Positions 12,501 to 27,267 of a DNA stretch of 64,000 nt are shown piece by piece. Position 1 is the first letter of the stretch. Every line of letters starts with the position of its first letter. The stretch is taken from positions 736,667-800,666 of the forward strand of contig KE546970.1 of assembly GCA_000442125.1 (NCBI GenBank), read 5' to 3'. A program made the translations under genes and the position numbers. The notes beneath the pieces were generated by a model, which ran no database searches, was not told where the DNA came from, and saw only the letters and a program-made list of their open reading frames with translations. Source of the DNA: Opeltia flavorubescens. Its lineage: Eukaryota; Ascomycota; Lecanoromycetes; Teloschistales; Teloschistaceae.

Positions 12501-15010
12501 TATTAAAGGGGCCTTCTATAAAATAAAGGTTATTATTAATTATATAAATCTTTATAATTTTTTTATAAAGAAGGAGCTTAGCTATAAAAATACTAAATAG
12601 TAGAAGCGGCTAGCTAGACTGGACCTAGACCTAAAGTATAGGCTAGATAAACTAAACCCTATTAATATAATATTATAGAAAAGCAATTATAAAGCGTTTA
12701 AAGTCTATACCGCTTTTAATATTTTAAATTAAAAATATATCTATTCGATTTTATATTTTAAAAAGTTTTAGGAGAATTTTAAAAAAAGTATAAAATCGAT
12801 TATAGGTTTTTCGGAAATTTAGTATTATTTATTTAAAACTTTTATAAGATAAAATAGAGATAAATTCGAAAGCTTATAGAAGATTTTAAATAATACTAGA
12901 AAATCACTAAAAAGCGATAAAAAGAGCTATTTTAATAATAAGATATTATTAATTAATTTTAAAAATATTTAAAAAAGTTTTTAAAAGTTATTTAAAAATA
13001 TTAAAACCGTTATTAAAAATATTTAAAAAGCGATAATAATATACTATATAGCGAAGGAAGCAAAAGCTAATATTTTTAATAAAAAGGGCGAGCTTTTAAA
13101 GAATACCTTTAAGTATAGATTTTTAATAAAAAGTCGCGTATTTAATATTTATATAGGGGAGCGCGATAATATTATATTATCTATACCTCTTTATAGTTAA
13201 GGGATACCTTTAATATTAATAGAAAAGAAAGATAAAAATATTTTAAAAAATAATATAAAGGCGTCGACTCCGCTTTTTATAATTAAAAAAAAGTTTTTTA
13301 AAATAAAAAAAAGGTAAATACTAATAAAAACTTATAGTTTTAGGGTATATAAAAAGTTAAAGGCTTTTTATAAACTTAATACTACTATATATAGCGACGT
13401 TTAGTCGATTCCTTTAAATAATTTTAATAATTTTAAAAACTTATAGTCGAAGTAATAAATTATTAAAAAAGCGGCTTTAAAAAATACGTATAATATACCC
13501 CCGCTATTTTTTTACTATATTATAAAAGGGTTTTAAAAGCTCGATAGTACGATTAAAAAATTATTATTTTTAAAAAAAAAGTTACCCGATAATTTATTAA
13601 ATATTTATATAGTATTAAAATAGTTTAATAAAAACTATAAATAGTATTAAAATTAAAAATTACTTTATTATAATAAAAAATAATATTTATTCTTTAATAT
13701 AATTAGGTAAAAAGCCTTTAAATATAATTATAATAACTTTATAATAAATTACTTCGGTTATAAAAGAATATTAGAATTTATTTATTAAAAATATTTTTAA
13801 TTAAATATAATAAAAGATATTAAATATTATATATATACCTATAATATATACTATTAAATAAAACCTATAAGGTATAAACTATATAGCGAAATATAACTAT
13901 TAGAAAGACCTTTAAAATTATTTAATAATCTAATTATAAATTTTATTATTAACCTACTTCTATATAAACGCCTCCGCGTTATATATAATTCGATTTTTAT
14001 AATAGTCGACCGTTATATAAAGCTCGTTATATATATTTTATACTAGATAACTATAACTATAAAAAAGCTAGCGGATATCTTTATTAATAAAGTATATAGT
14101 TATTATAATATATTTAAATCGCTAGTTTTCAATTAAAGGATTTTTTTTATTTTATAGTTTTAGTTTATTCTTTACTATTATTTAAAAATTAAGCGCTATT
14201 TAAATACCGCTTTTTATTTATAAATCGACAGGTAAATTAAACGATAAAATTAAATTCTAGAATAATTTTTAAAGGGCTTCATTAACTATAATTAAAATAA
14301 TTAAAGTAAATAGCTACCTTTTATAGAATTTACGTATAATAATAGTAAATATATTTTTACTAATATAATACTATTTTTTACCGCTATTAATAGATATTTT
14401 AATTTAAGAAATAATATTTAAATTAATAATATTAAAAGTAATATACTTAAAGCGCGTTAATATATTAAAAAATATACGCGTATATATACTTAATTTAAAA
14501 GCTAATAAAAAGTAGTAATAAAAAAATAATTTAAATATTATAATTAAAAGTATTCTATAAAATCCTTTACTATTAGCGATATAATATAACTAAATAGATA
14601 TAATATTAAAATAAAAAAGCTATTAAAAAAACTAGATTATAAATTCTATAAATTTTTTAAAATAATAAAACTAATAAGTTTATAATTATACCGCCTAGAA
14701 CTTCTAGTATTAGTAGATTATATCTATCCTATTTTTTATATTTTTTTTCTCGAATTATATATAATAGTAAAAAAAAGAGATAAAAAAAATCTACTATTTT
14801 TATTTATTAACGGTAAAAAGTAATATAAAATAAAAAAAGTACTTAATTTAAAATAGTACTATAGAAAATTATAATACTTAATAAAATAGTTTAATTATAA
14901 CTCTAAAAATAATAACTAATTTAATATTAAAGAAATATCGGGAGCTAGCGAGTATATAAAGGACTTTTATTATATATATTTTAAAAAACTACTAAATAAT
15001 AGTAAAAAAA
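9600..15010 (+). pseudogene. Gypsy-1 gag-pol remnant with chromodomain
   Basis: Read through RIP stops, the plus strand shows: a decayed zinc-knuckle region (about 10640-10720, 'KKGYKRPD'); reverse transcriptase (about 11450-11910), including a decayed YLDD box read as Y-I-N-N near 11855; RNase H (about 12250-12560); a linker ending in 'ARLDLDLKYR' (about 12605-12640); integrase (about 13550-14450), with 'FIIVDRYIKLV' matching the family's VDR(F/Y)(S/T)K region; and a chromodomain-like end (about 14830-15000, 'QYLIKQFNYNS', 'GASEYIKDF'). The active-site Asp-to-Asn changes and dozens of stops make it non-functional. Confidence 0.82.
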
Positions 15011-16709
15011 GCTTTTTAAAAAAGAGGTAAAAAAGGAAAATAAATTATAGTTAAACTATATATAAGCGTATAAATAAAGTAATAAATAAAGTAATAAATA
15101 ATACTAAAAATATAAAATAATAATAAAAATAAAACTTTATATAATTATTAAAGTTTACTAGTAGAATATATACTAGAAAATATATATTATAAAATATATT
15201 ATTAAGAAAGGTTAAAATTAAAGAAAAGCTTTATTAAAATATAAATTTTAAAGTTATAATTATTTAAAAGTAATATAAGTCTAAAAATAAAATATAAGAA
15301 TAAATATATAAAAATAAATATTAAAAATAAATATAAAATATTAAACGAATATAAAACTATATAATAATACTATTTTCTTTTATTTTATTTTTATTAGTAA
15401 AAGAAAGATTATTTTTTTTAACTGAATTTAACTATTTTTTTTTAATAACTAAAGAATTTAAGTAGTTCTAGCGTAAAATTAGCGCGTAAAATAGTATAAA
15501 AGGGGTAAATATATAATAAAATATATTATATTAATATTTATATTAATCGATTTTTTTAGAGTATAAATAGCTTTAATAATATTAAAGGTACTAATAGTTT
15601 TTTTTTACCGCGTTTTAGCTTTTTTCTAAACTTTAATTTATTTATAATTAAAAAGGATAATAACGCGTAAATAGTATATAATATATCGTTTTTTATTTTT
15701 ATTAGTAATATTAGTAGTAATAGTAATAAAGATTATTTTATTAGCTATTAAAATAAATCTTTAAAGGATTTATATAGGTTAAAAAAGCTATTATAATATA
15801 TAAATTTAATATACTAGCTTATATTTTTTTTAAAGCTTAAAATAACGCGTATAATATTTAAAACCGACGCTAGGTTTTATATAATAGGTAAAAGTATAGT
15901 AAGTAGTAAAATTATTCTTCGACTATTTTTTATTAAAGGTTATTAAATAGTAGTATTAAATAAATAATATATATTATAATACTAGCTTTAATATACTAAT
16001 AGTAGTAATCCTTTTATAAAATTAAAATATTTAGTAATATTAGAGTATCGGGTGCCTGTATATTCTAAAAAGTTTTTTTAGTTATAGGAGTTTTAGGAGC
16101 TTTAGAACCTATAATAAAAAATACGAAAGTTAGAGAAGATTTATAAAAAAGTAGAGCTAGTAAATAAAGGTAAAATATAATAAAGATAATAAAAACTTAA
16201 ATTAAAGAATAGATTTATATTAGAGGAGAAATATTTATTATATATTTATAAATAAAAGATAGAATTATACTATTTAACGCGAGATTTATAATACTAGTAA
16301 TATAAATTAAACTATTTAAAGTTTAATAGTTTTAATTATTTATAATTATTATAGTATAGTATAGCTATTAAATAGAGCTATTAAATAATATTAATTTTTA
16401 TAGATATATTTTAGCGCGAGTATTTAATAAATACTAAAGGGTATTAATAATATATTATAGCGCGACGGCTAATATTAATATTAATACCGAATAATTTTTA
16501 GTATATAAAATAAAGCTATTTATATATTTTATATATAATAATAAGATATTTTATATATAAACGTATATTAGCGTCGTATACTTTTAAGTTATTAATTTAA
16601 TTAATATATATCTAGGTATACGCGCTTTATATAAAAGGCTTAGCTATCTATTATATATATATTACCTAATTATAGAATAATAAGGATACTATTATAGAAG
16701 AGGAGATAT

Positions 16710-16966
16710 TATTATAGTTAATAATAGTTTAGCTTATTATAATATCGTAAAGCCGTTATATAACTTCGGCTAAAATATTATATCGCTATATTATATTAGT
16801 AGGAAAGGGGGCCTATATAGTTAGAAAAATTCCCTCTAATATTTATAGCTTTCTAGATATTAATATATATATATTTTTTATATATAGTTCCGTATATACA
16901 ACAGTAGAACGCTAGACTATTGCCTATATTTCTATACAGTTTCCCTGCTATTATATCCTTTTTACA
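16710..16966 (+). repeat. Gypsy-1 3' LTR
   Basis: 257 bp, ending in the intact ...CCTTTTTACA. It follows a purine-rich tract by 3 bp and is followed by the ATTAT duplication (16967-16971). It retains a few more C and G than the 5' LTR, so RIP hit the two copies unequally. Confidence 0.88.
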
Positions 16967-19880
16967 ATTATTAAAATTTTTATATTTAATAAAAAAGTTA
17001 TAAAATTTATTATTATTATATATAAACTTTATCTAATAAATAATTCAAACGCTAATATATTTATTAATATTAATATTATAAAATTTAAAAATATTAATAT
17101 ATATTTATCTATAAATATAATAATTATTAGTTTTTATAATAATATAATAGTATTAATCGCTATTAATATTAAAAATACTAGATTTAATATTATTATTTAT
17201 AATATTTAATATATTATAATACTATTATATATTAATAAAACCGTTAAAATTACTTATTTATATTTAAACTTTTTAAATTTTTTATAAAACCGTAACTTTA
17301 TTTATAAACTAAAAATTTTAAATACTTTTATTAATTATATATATATTATAGATTATATATTTAAATAAATCTATATTTAAAATAATTTATTATTTTTTAT
17401 TTAATTAGCTATAAAAATTGAATTAAATATTATTTAAAAATATAAAGCTAATAAATATTATTAAATTAGCTTAAAAAATTATAAACTAGCTATTAAAATA
17501 TTAAAATAAAAGTTTAAATAGTTTTTAAAAAATTTTAAATATTATATAATAGTTATTATAATAATTATTATAGCTTTAAATATTATTATTATATTATTTA
17601 TTAATTTTAATTAATAAATAAAAATAATATATTTTATAAAAATAATAATTTTTAAAATATAAATTAAATAAATTATTTTAATAGCTTTATTTAAATATTA
17701 TTCGCGTTTATAAAAAAATACCGGTAATATAATTAATAAACTAAAAATAAAATATATAAATATTTTATTAGTAAAAAATTAAAAATAAATTTATAAATTT
17801 AGATAAATCTATATATACTTTATTAATATCTATAATAAAAAAGTTATTAATAAAACTTTTAATAAATTTTATAAATAAAATTAAATAAAATAAATTATTA
17901 TAATTATTTTATTTTTATTTTTTTATTTTATAATATAAAAAAATATTGATTAAAATTTTAAAAAATATATTATTATTAATATTTAAATATTTAATAAAAT
18001 TATAATATTAAATATTTATTTAATTCTATTATAAATAGAAATTTTAATATAAATTTATAATATTAAAATTCTTTTTATAATTAATTTTATAAATTTTTTT
18101 TATAAATAATAAATTAATTAATAGTATTACTACCGTTTAATAATAATTTTCTATTAAAAGTAAAAAATATTTAAAATATTAGTAATAGGTTATTATAATT
18201 TATTAATTTATATATAATAAATAATAAATAGAATTTTATATTTATTTTACTTTTTTTATAAAGTTTATATTAATAATATTATAGTTTTTTCCTTTTTAAT
18301 AAAAAAATACGCGAAGTATTTTAATTAAATTTTTAGTACTTTTAATACTATAAATTTATATTTATTATTTATAAAATTATTTATTTATTATATATTTATA
18401 TATTTATTAAACTAAAAAATTAATATTTTCGAGTTTATTATAACGAAAAATAAATTAAAAATAATTTTAAAACTTTTATTTTTATATATATTTTAATAAT
18501 TAAAAAATTATTTAAATTTAATAAACTACTTTTAATAATATATTAATTATTATATAATTATTATAAAATTATTTTAAAAATATAAAATTTATATAAACCG
18601 CGATATTATTATTTAAAGTATTATTTATAAAAAAACTACTATTTAAAATCTATTAGTAATATTTATATCTAAAAAATTTAACGCGTTTTATTATTTATAA
18701 AAGTTTTTTTTATTATTATTAATTCTAATTTATTTTAATAAAAGTTTAATATTATATATAAATTTAAATATTAATAAAAAATTTAATTTTATAATCTATA
18801 TCTATTATAATATAAATAAAGCTATTTATAAAATAAATAAAAAATTTAAATAAAAATTTAAATAATCGATTTTATTTTTTAACCGCTTATTATTAAATAT
18901 TAAAATATACTATTAATTTATATAATTAAAAATTATAAATATTATTTAAATAATTTAAAAAATCCGTTATATAATTAAAATAGCTAAATATATTATTATT
19001 ATCTATATAAACTATTTTCTTATAATTAATATTTTATATTAAATTAATTTAAATATAATATTTATAAAAAAATTTAATTTCTATTTAATATAAGTTTTTA
19101 AATATTTTTAATATTTTAAATTTAATATCTATTATAAATTTAAAATTATAAATATAATTTTATATATATTATTAAAACTTACTAGCTATAAATATCGTTT
19201 AAAAATAAATAAATTATTAAATATAAATATTTTTATAGTACTTTACTTTTTAATAAATATAGTAAAAATATTAATTAAATTTTATTAATAATTAATCGAT
19301 AAATATTTAAAAAAAAATTATTAGATTAAAATTAAAAAATTTATTAAAATTAATATAAAATTAAATAATAATATTATTAAATTATTATATTATATTATTA
19401 ATATATTATTTTATTTTAATAATAATAAATAAAGTTTATATTTAATAATACCTATAGATATAAAAAAAAAATTCTAGCTAGTATATAATAAAATAGGCTA
19501 TTTTAGCTATATATATATATAAATAAACGTTTAATAGAAAGCTTTTATATATTTAATATATTAATAAAATTATATAAATTTATTTATTATTATTTATAGT
19601 ATTAAATTAATTAAATATTTTATTACTATTTATATAGAGTTTTATTACTAATATTTAGCCCGATAAAATCGTTTTATATATTTATTATTAATTTTATTTT
19701 TATTCTATTAAAATTATATAAAAATATATAATTATTATATATTAATAATAAATAGATTTATTAAAATAATTATTTATATATTTAAAAAAACTATTTAAAA
19801 TAATAAATAATAAATTAAATAGCTATTAAATAAATTAATAAAATTAAATTAGAGTATATTATAAATAATAATTTTAAATT
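16967..19880 (+). mobile_element. Element X copy C, middle segment (RT/RNase H)
   Basis: This continues copy C after gypsy-1. It matches the reverse complement of 1900-5215 of copy B (without the island), and 18645-19455 also matches copy A directly. Translation through the stops around 18650-19450 gives a gypsy RNase H-like reading. It ends at the left flank AAATT of gypsy-2. Confidence 0.72.
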
Positions 19881-20093
19881 TGTAATACCGGAGGTTTAGC
19901 GGGCGTAAAGTTCGCAGGAGATAAGGTTATACTTAATACGGGTAGCGTTTATATTTAATAAAAATCCTATAAATTTTAAACTACTAATTCTTTAGTAATT
20001 AGTTTTATTATTATCTAGATAAATAATTTTTATATTCTATTACGCAGTTCTATTAATCTAAAATTTATAGGCTATTTATCTAGTAACTTTATA
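19881..20093 (+). repeat. Gypsy-2 5' LTR
   Basis: 213 bp, starting TGTAATACC and ending near ...AACTTTATA. It aligns with 27056-27267 throughout. The end is inferred from where similarity stops and from the flanking AAATT/AAATC pair, so it could be off by a few bases. Confidence 0.78.
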
Positions 20094-22149
20094 ATTCTAA
20101 TTACTCTTTAATTATAAGAAGTTATCTAGTAAAATAATAAGAGGAGCTTAAAAAGAAAAACCTTATATATAGACTTCGGAATAGCTAGAAGCCTTATAAA
20201 AGGACCGAATTATAAAATTTAACGATAGCGAGTAAAATTTATTTAGAAATCTAGGCGGGAATAATAAAAATAACCTAATAAATAAATTTTTATCTAGTAA
20301 AAAAAATATTAAAGTAATAGGCGATTAAATAAATAAAACCTCTAGCGAATTAATTTTATTAAAGGAAAAAACTAGAGTATAAATACTATAAACTTGGTTT
20401 TATATTTAGGAACTAAAATTAAGAAATAAATTATTAAAAACTCGCCTATAAATTATTAAATTAAAAGCTAGTATAAATTATTAAAAATAGTATAATAATA
20501 ATTATTACCGTTCTTCTTTAAATAATAAAAAGAAAGCTAATAGGCTAAAAATATCTAATAAATAGCTATATACTAAATATAAAAATCTAATATAATAGTT
20601 TACTAATTATAAGTAATATATTAATATTTTATAAGAAAATTTTTCTATAAAAAAGGAAAAGATTTATTAGATAACTTTTAGATTTAATAGTAAATTTAAA
20701 GTTTAATAATATAATTATATTAAACTATTAAGCGCTAGAAATAAATTATTTTTTTAGAAAAATTTTATTAAATATTATAAAAATATATTTAATAATCTAA
20801 TAATCTAAAATATATAAATAAAAGCCCGACTAGAATTTATAAAATAGCTAAAATTATAATTAATATCTATATTTAACTAGTATTTATAATAGTAATATAG
20901 CGATCTAGATTATTTAATAGATAAATTTATAAAAATTTTTTATTTATAAACTAAAATAAATAAATAAATTAATAATAAAGCGCTATAAAGTTTTAAAAAA
21001 TTAAAAACCTATTAAACCCTTTTAATATAATATATTATACTAGAGTAATACTTATAAAAAATAGATACTATATTTAAATTAGAGTATAAAATATCTAGCG
21101 GGAATATTTAATCCTCTAAATAAAGTAATTAAAAAAAAAATTTATAAAAAAAAAAAAGAAATTTAGATTACGGTTAAAGTAGTAGTTAAAATTTAATTAA
21201 ATATTTAAAAAAATATAAAAAAATAGCGCTTAAAGTTAAATATTAAATTTATAAAATTAAAAGATATAAAACGGAAAATCCTATATACTTTAAATTTATA
21301 GAATAGTAGGAAAAATATAATAAAAAAAAAGGAATATAAAGAAAAAATAAGTCCTAATATATATTATTATTATACTAGGATTACCTATAATAGAATAATA
21401 AGTACCTATTATAATAGTTTTTTTATATATTAATACCTTTAAAAAGCTTTAAATAGTTTATTACTTAATTAATTCTAGTATAAAAAAAAATTTTATTTTA
21501 TAAACTTTTATTAAAAAATTTTTTTTATTTAAAAACCGAGTAGTATTAAAATAAATTAAGACGGTAAATAACTATTAGATTTTATCCTATAGTTCCTACC
21601 TATTAAGTGCGAATCTAGTAGATAATTATAGGGTAAAAAAGTATTAGAAGAATAACTATTATATAATAAATATATATAGGTATAATACAATTTTAGGCTA
21701 TTTTTAACTAATAAAAGTAGATTTTAATATTCGCTAGCGAGATTAGAAATAAATTTATAAGGCTTTTATTATTTATAAAATAATATTAAACTAAGTTAAT
21801 ATTTATACTATAAAGGAATTTATTAAATTAGTAATACTAGTAATAAATAAAATAAATAATATATAAATCGTATATTTTTACTAATTAATACCTGATTTAG
21901 AAATAGAAATAGCTGCTTTAAAAGTAGTAAAATATAGTATAATATAGACTAAAGATCCTAAAATTCCGCTAGCTTTATAAAATTAAGTAGAGTTTTTTTT
22001 AAAGGAATTTACTAATAACTTAAATATGTATAATTAAATAAAATATTCTATAGATTTAAAACTAGGTAAGTAGCTAAAAATAGGCCTAATCTATAATATA
22101 TTATTAAATAAATTAGTAGTAATCTAAAATTATTTTATTAATATATAAA

Positions 22150-25100
22150 TTAAAAGCTAGATAAAACCTTTAAATAATTTAATTAAAGTATTAGTACTAT
22201 TTATTAAAAAAATAAATAGTAGTATATAATTATATATAAATTATAAAAGTTTTAATAAAATTATTATTAAAAATAAATATTTTTTATTTCTATTATTAGA
22301 AACTTTAGATAAATTTATATATATAAAATAATTTATTAAAATTAATATTTATAATACCTATTATTATATTTAAATTAAATAAAAAGATAAATAAAAAACT
22401 ATATTTCGAACTCGCTATAAATAATTTAAATATTAAATTATACTATTTAGCTTTATAAATACCCCTATTATATTTTAATTATATATTAATAAGACGTTAT
22501 AATCTTATCTAGATATATTTTATATAATCTACCTAAATAATATACTAATCTATTCTAAAAATAAAAAAAAGTATTAAAAGTATATTTATAAAGTTATTAA
22601 AATTTTATTAGAATACTATTTATATATAAAGCTATTAAAATATTTTTTTAATTATATTAAAGTTACGTTTTTAAATTTTATAGTAGGTTAGTAAAAAATT
22701 TATATAAAGTTTTTAAAAATTAAAGCTATAAATAAATAGTTAGTATTAGAAAATATAAAGAATATTCTAGTATTTCTAGGATTTACAGGATTTTATAAGC
22801 GATTTATAAAAGGTTTTTTATAAATAGCTACCCTTTTAACCGACCTAATACGAGGTATAAAAAAAATAATAAGCTAGACCTAAATTTATTTAATCTAAAA
22901 AAATATAAAAAGCTTTTAAAAAACTAAAAAGATTTTTTACTTTAACCTTTATTTTATAATATTATAATACGAATACTAAAATTTATATAAGTATAGATAT
23001 ATTAAAGTATAAAATAGAGGGGATTTTTAGCTAAAAATTAAAAAAAAGTTCGTACTAGTATCTAGTAGTATTCTTTAATTATAAGTTTAAAGGCGCGGAA
23101 TTCTATTAGAATATATATAATAAAGAGCTTTATATTATAGTACTAGATTTTAAAAATTAGCGGTATTATTTATAAAAAGTTAAAAAAGTAATTTATATAA
23201 TTATAGATTATAATAATTTTAAATATTTTATAATTATAAAAAAGTTTATTATAAAATAAATACGGTAGATAAAAAAACTAATTATATTTAATTTCTATAT
23301 AAAGTATTAGAAAGGTTTATTAAATCTAGTTAATATATTATTTAAAAGGTTTAATATTATAAGATTTAATAATAATAAAAATAATAATAATAATTTTCTA
23401 TTTATTTTATAAAATAAATTTTATAATAAAAACTACTAGTTTAAATTATAAAAGAAAAATAGAATATTTATAATAATTAAATTTATAGTAATTTTAATAG
23501 TATAATTAGGTAGTATAATTATTATAAATACCCTCGCTATTTATAAGAATAAAAAAAAACTCGAAAAAATTTATAGATTTCTAGGCTCTATAAACTTCCG
23601 GCTTTTAATTTAATAAGTTATTAAATCGGAGAAATTCTTTTTAAATATATAATTATTTATAGCGGAATAGCTATTTAAATTCTAGTAAAAAAACGCTTTT
23701 ATTATAAAGAAAGAGTAGTATTAAAAATTTACCATTAATTAAAAAGAACTTTTAAAATAAAGGATTAAAAAAAATAAACTATTTTAAAAAGGTTTAATAG
23801 TTTATATATCTAATAATCCAGTAATAAAAAAAAAATTTTTTTATACGAATTATAATAATTATAGAGCGAATTATTTTATAAAAAAAAAATAAAAGATTTA
23901 ATTTATAGGAAATATTATTAGCTAGATATAATTAAAAAAATAGAAAATTATTATAAAATATATTTTAATTATTAAAGAGTCTAAATCTATTATTATAAAC
24001 TTTATAACTAATTAAAACTAATTTTACTAAAAAGTATAAGGCTATTTTATATAATAATAATAAATTTTATTATTAATTTACTACTTATAACTAACTTTTA
24101 TATAGAAAAAACCTGCGATTTAATTCTTATATTAATAGATAAATTAATTAAATATATAATTTATATTCCTATTATAAAGAATATTAATATAAAAAAATTT
24201 ATAAAGCTATTATAACGCGAATTTATTAAGTATTATAAAGTTATACGAGAAATTATTAATAATAAAAACTCGCTTTTTATAAGTAAATTCTAAAATATCT
24301 TTTATTATTATTTAAATATTAAAAGGAAATTTAATATTATATTTTATTTTTAAATTAATGGTTAAATAAAATATTAAAACTAGATTTTAAAGTATTACCT
24401 ATAAATTTACTATAACTATAAATAGAATAATTAAATAAAATTATTACCTTCGGCGGAATTTACCTATAATAATAATATATATATAAATACTAGTAAACCG
24501 TTAAATAAATTATTTAAAAATATATTATTATTTTAGAAATAGAATTTAAAAATATAGCTCTTAAAAAAAAGGCGCTTTTAATATTTAAAAAAATAAATTA
24601 GTTAAAAAATTTAAAGGAATATTTAACTAAATTTTATAAAAAAATTTCCGAATAATAAATAAAGTATTATAATATCTATTATAAAGCTATTAACTTTTAA
24701 AAAAATAATAAAATACTATTATAAAATATTAATATCCGTACTTTAAAGTCTAAAAAAAAACTAGATTATAAATAATTAAAGCCTTTTAAAATTTTAAAAA
24801 AAGTTAATAAATAAATTTATTTTTTTAAACTATTTAAATAATATAGAAAGATTTACCCTATATTTTATATTAGTTTACTCGAACTATAGTATTTTTATAA
24901 TAAAAATCCTAAATTTTAATTTATTCTAATAAAAAATAAAAAAAAATAAAAAATAAAATAAATATTTAATAAATATATAATTAAAAATAAGTTCTAATAT
25001 TTAATTTATTAGATTAATATTATACTTTTTAAAAATTTTTAAGAGCTAGTTAGTAACCTAGATAATATAAAGGAATCTATAAAAGATTTCGAGTAAATAA
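22150..25100 (+). pseudogene. Gypsy-2 pol remnant with chromodomain
   Basis: Ignoring RIP stops, the plus strand gives: reverse transcriptase (about 22180-22600), with the YLDD box decayed to Y-L-N-N near 22540 and 'FLGFTGFYKRFI' shortly after (about 22770-22810); RNase H (about 22920-23250); integrase (about 23780-24720); a segment ending 'YPIFYISLLE', typical of the integrase C-terminus; and a chromodomain-like tail (about 24940-25100, 'ELVSNLDNIKESIKDFEQ'). The 5' part (about 20100-21500) is presumably gag but carries no motif I can name. About 2 kb between the chromodomain and the 3' LTR is unassigned. Confidence 0.78.
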
Positions 25101-27055
25101 AACTAAAAATAGGTATATTAAAAAAAATAAGAGCTGGAATTAAAAGTATACCTAAAGGTAAAAAGAAAAGAAATAAATTATATAAAATCTATTAATTATT
25201 TAAAAAATTATTATTAAAAAATAATATACGAATTAAAAAATTATATTATTATATTAATCTAAATAATTATTATTTTTATAAACTAGTCCGTAATATATTT
25301 ATATTATTAAACGAGACTATTAATTATTATATTTAAAAATAAACTATTAGTAAAAATTTTAAATAAAATAGTTAAAAAATAATTACTAATATATATTTTT
25401 TCAGCGATTTACTAAATATTATTTACTATATTTTATAGTAAAGTAGAGGCTTCCGCTATTATAAAAAAAAAAAGTTTAATTATACCTACTACTATTAAAA
25501 TAGTAGTATTAATAGATTTATATTTTATAATAAATTTTATTTTAAAGTCCTTAAAGTACCGCTATTAAAAAATAAAAATAATCCCGAAGTTTGCTTTTAG
25601 ATAAAAATACCGGTAAAAATTTTTAAATATATATTATCCTTTTAAAAGGTAGATATTTTATTTATATTAATAGTTAATAGAAGAATAATAATTATATTTA
25701 ATAGCTTTCCTTATAGGCGTATAATAAACGTACGTGAAATTTATTATAAAGTATTTAATATATTATATATATTAAATTAGGCTTTTACTAGTTATAAGAA
25801 ATTATATTAATATTTAGTTTAAAAGTATTTAAAAATTTAAAAAATTATTTAAAAGTATTTTTAAAAGTATAAATCGTAGGATTATATTTTAAACTTTTAA
25901 AAAATCTATTTTTTATATACTTTTAAACTATAGTTTCTTTTTATAGTTTTTTTTAAATAGGGGGGCTATAATAAAGGTTATATAGAAAATTAAAAAAAAT
26001 TAATTTCGGGCTTATTAACCTACTAGATTAACTAGAAATCACGAAATTAGGCGAAAAAAGTTAAAAAAGTTTAAATTTTTAAGGAAAATAGTATTGTAAC
26101 TAAATAAGTAAATTATAATAGTAGCTAAAAATTATATCTATATAATAGATTATAATTATAAGCCTAAAATAAAAAGAAAAGTAGTAAAAAGTTTATAGTT
26201 TAGCGAGAAATAAAAATTAAAAAAAAAGTATAATTATTTAAATATTTTAAGAAATATTCGCTAGAAAAATATTATAAAAATAAAAAGGGGTTTATTAAAT
26301 AATAGTTAAATAGAAAAATAATTACTTATTTTCTATTATATTTATAATTTTTTAAAGAATATAATTCTAAGAAGAATTCTAGCTTATTCTATACCCTCTA
26401 CTATATACTTTTTAAAGGTAAATTAAGGCTGAAAATTAAACCTCGAGCGTTTTTATATAATAAAAAATAGTTTAATACTATTAAGGTATATTTAAAATAT
26501 TTTATTATTATATAATAAATAAAATAATATTTTATAAAGGGAAATTATATAATAAAAGTATTATTTATCTATAAATTTAATATTTAAAAATAATTTAATA
26601 CGATTAAAGGTTAAAGTTTATAAAATCTACTTTTTAAAAAAATTTTAAAAGAGTTTTATATTATTTTAAATTATTTTAAAGTAAATAAAAAAATAAAAAT
26701 TTAGTATATTTATTTATAAATTTAATTTTTTAAATTTTATAGGATAACGTTAAATAGATATTATAAATAAAAAGTTTATAACTTATAAATATTTAAACGA
26801 AGTTAAAATAATTAATTTAATCTATTTAAATTAATTAAATAAATTTAAAAAATAATTACGTTTTTAGTTAAACTATAAAGTATTTAGATTTTATAATTAT
26901 ATATAAAATCCGTTTACCTATTATTTATAAGGTTAGTTTTTATAGATTCTAAAATAGCTATATACTAACTAATAGAAAGTAGAAGTATACTTATATAAAT
27001 TTATTATCTATTAATACGGATTTAAAGGATTAAATTTAATTAAAAAAAATATAAT

Positions 27056-27267
27056 TATAATACTAGAGGTCTAGCGGGCGTGAAGTTTATAGAAATAGGG
27101 CTATATTTAATATAAATAGCGTTTATATTTAATAAAAACTTTACGGGTTTTAGGCTACTAATTCTTTAGTAATTAGTTCTACTATTATTTAGATAGACGT
27201 CTTTTATATTCTATTATATAATTCCGTTAACCCGCGGTTCGCAGGCTATTTACCCAGCGACCTTATA
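27056..27267 (+). repeat. Gypsy-2 3' LTR
   Basis: 212 bp. It is richer in C and G than its partner (for example AACCCGCGGTTCGCAGG near 27220), so it is less heavily mutated. It is followed by AAATC, which pairs with AAATT at the left flank. Confidence 0.78.

Larger units (their letters stand above)
9285..16966 (+). mobile_element. Gypsy-1: complete RIPped Ty3/gypsy chromovirus
   Basis: A 7.68-kb LTR retrotransposon. Its LTRs (9285-9541 and 16710-16966) are both 257 bp. The element is flanked by the perfect 5-bp duplication ATTAT (9280-9284 and 16967-16971). A purine tract, AGAAGAGGAGA (about 16696-16706), lies just upstream of the 3' LTR. Internal order is gag with a decayed CCHC knuckle, RT, RNase H, integrase, then a chromodomain-like segment: the Ty3/gypsy chromovirus order. 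It inserted into element X copy C, since the flanks join into one sequence that matches the reverse complement of copy B around 5215. Confidence 0.9.
19881..27267 (+). mobile_element. Gypsy-2: second RIPped chromovirus
   Basis: About 7.39 kb, with LTRs at 19881-20093 and 27056-27267 that share a start (TGTAATACCGGAGG versus TATAATACTAGAGG) and a common body containing TACTAATTCTTTAGTAATTAG. The flanking pentamers are AAATT (19876-19880) and AAATC (27268-27272), a likely target duplication with one C/T change attributable to RIP. The interior holds RT, RNase H, integrase and a chromodomain remnant in gypsy order. The element interrupts copy C of element X, whose sequence is continuous across the insertion when compared with copy B near 1900. 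Confidence 0.86.
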
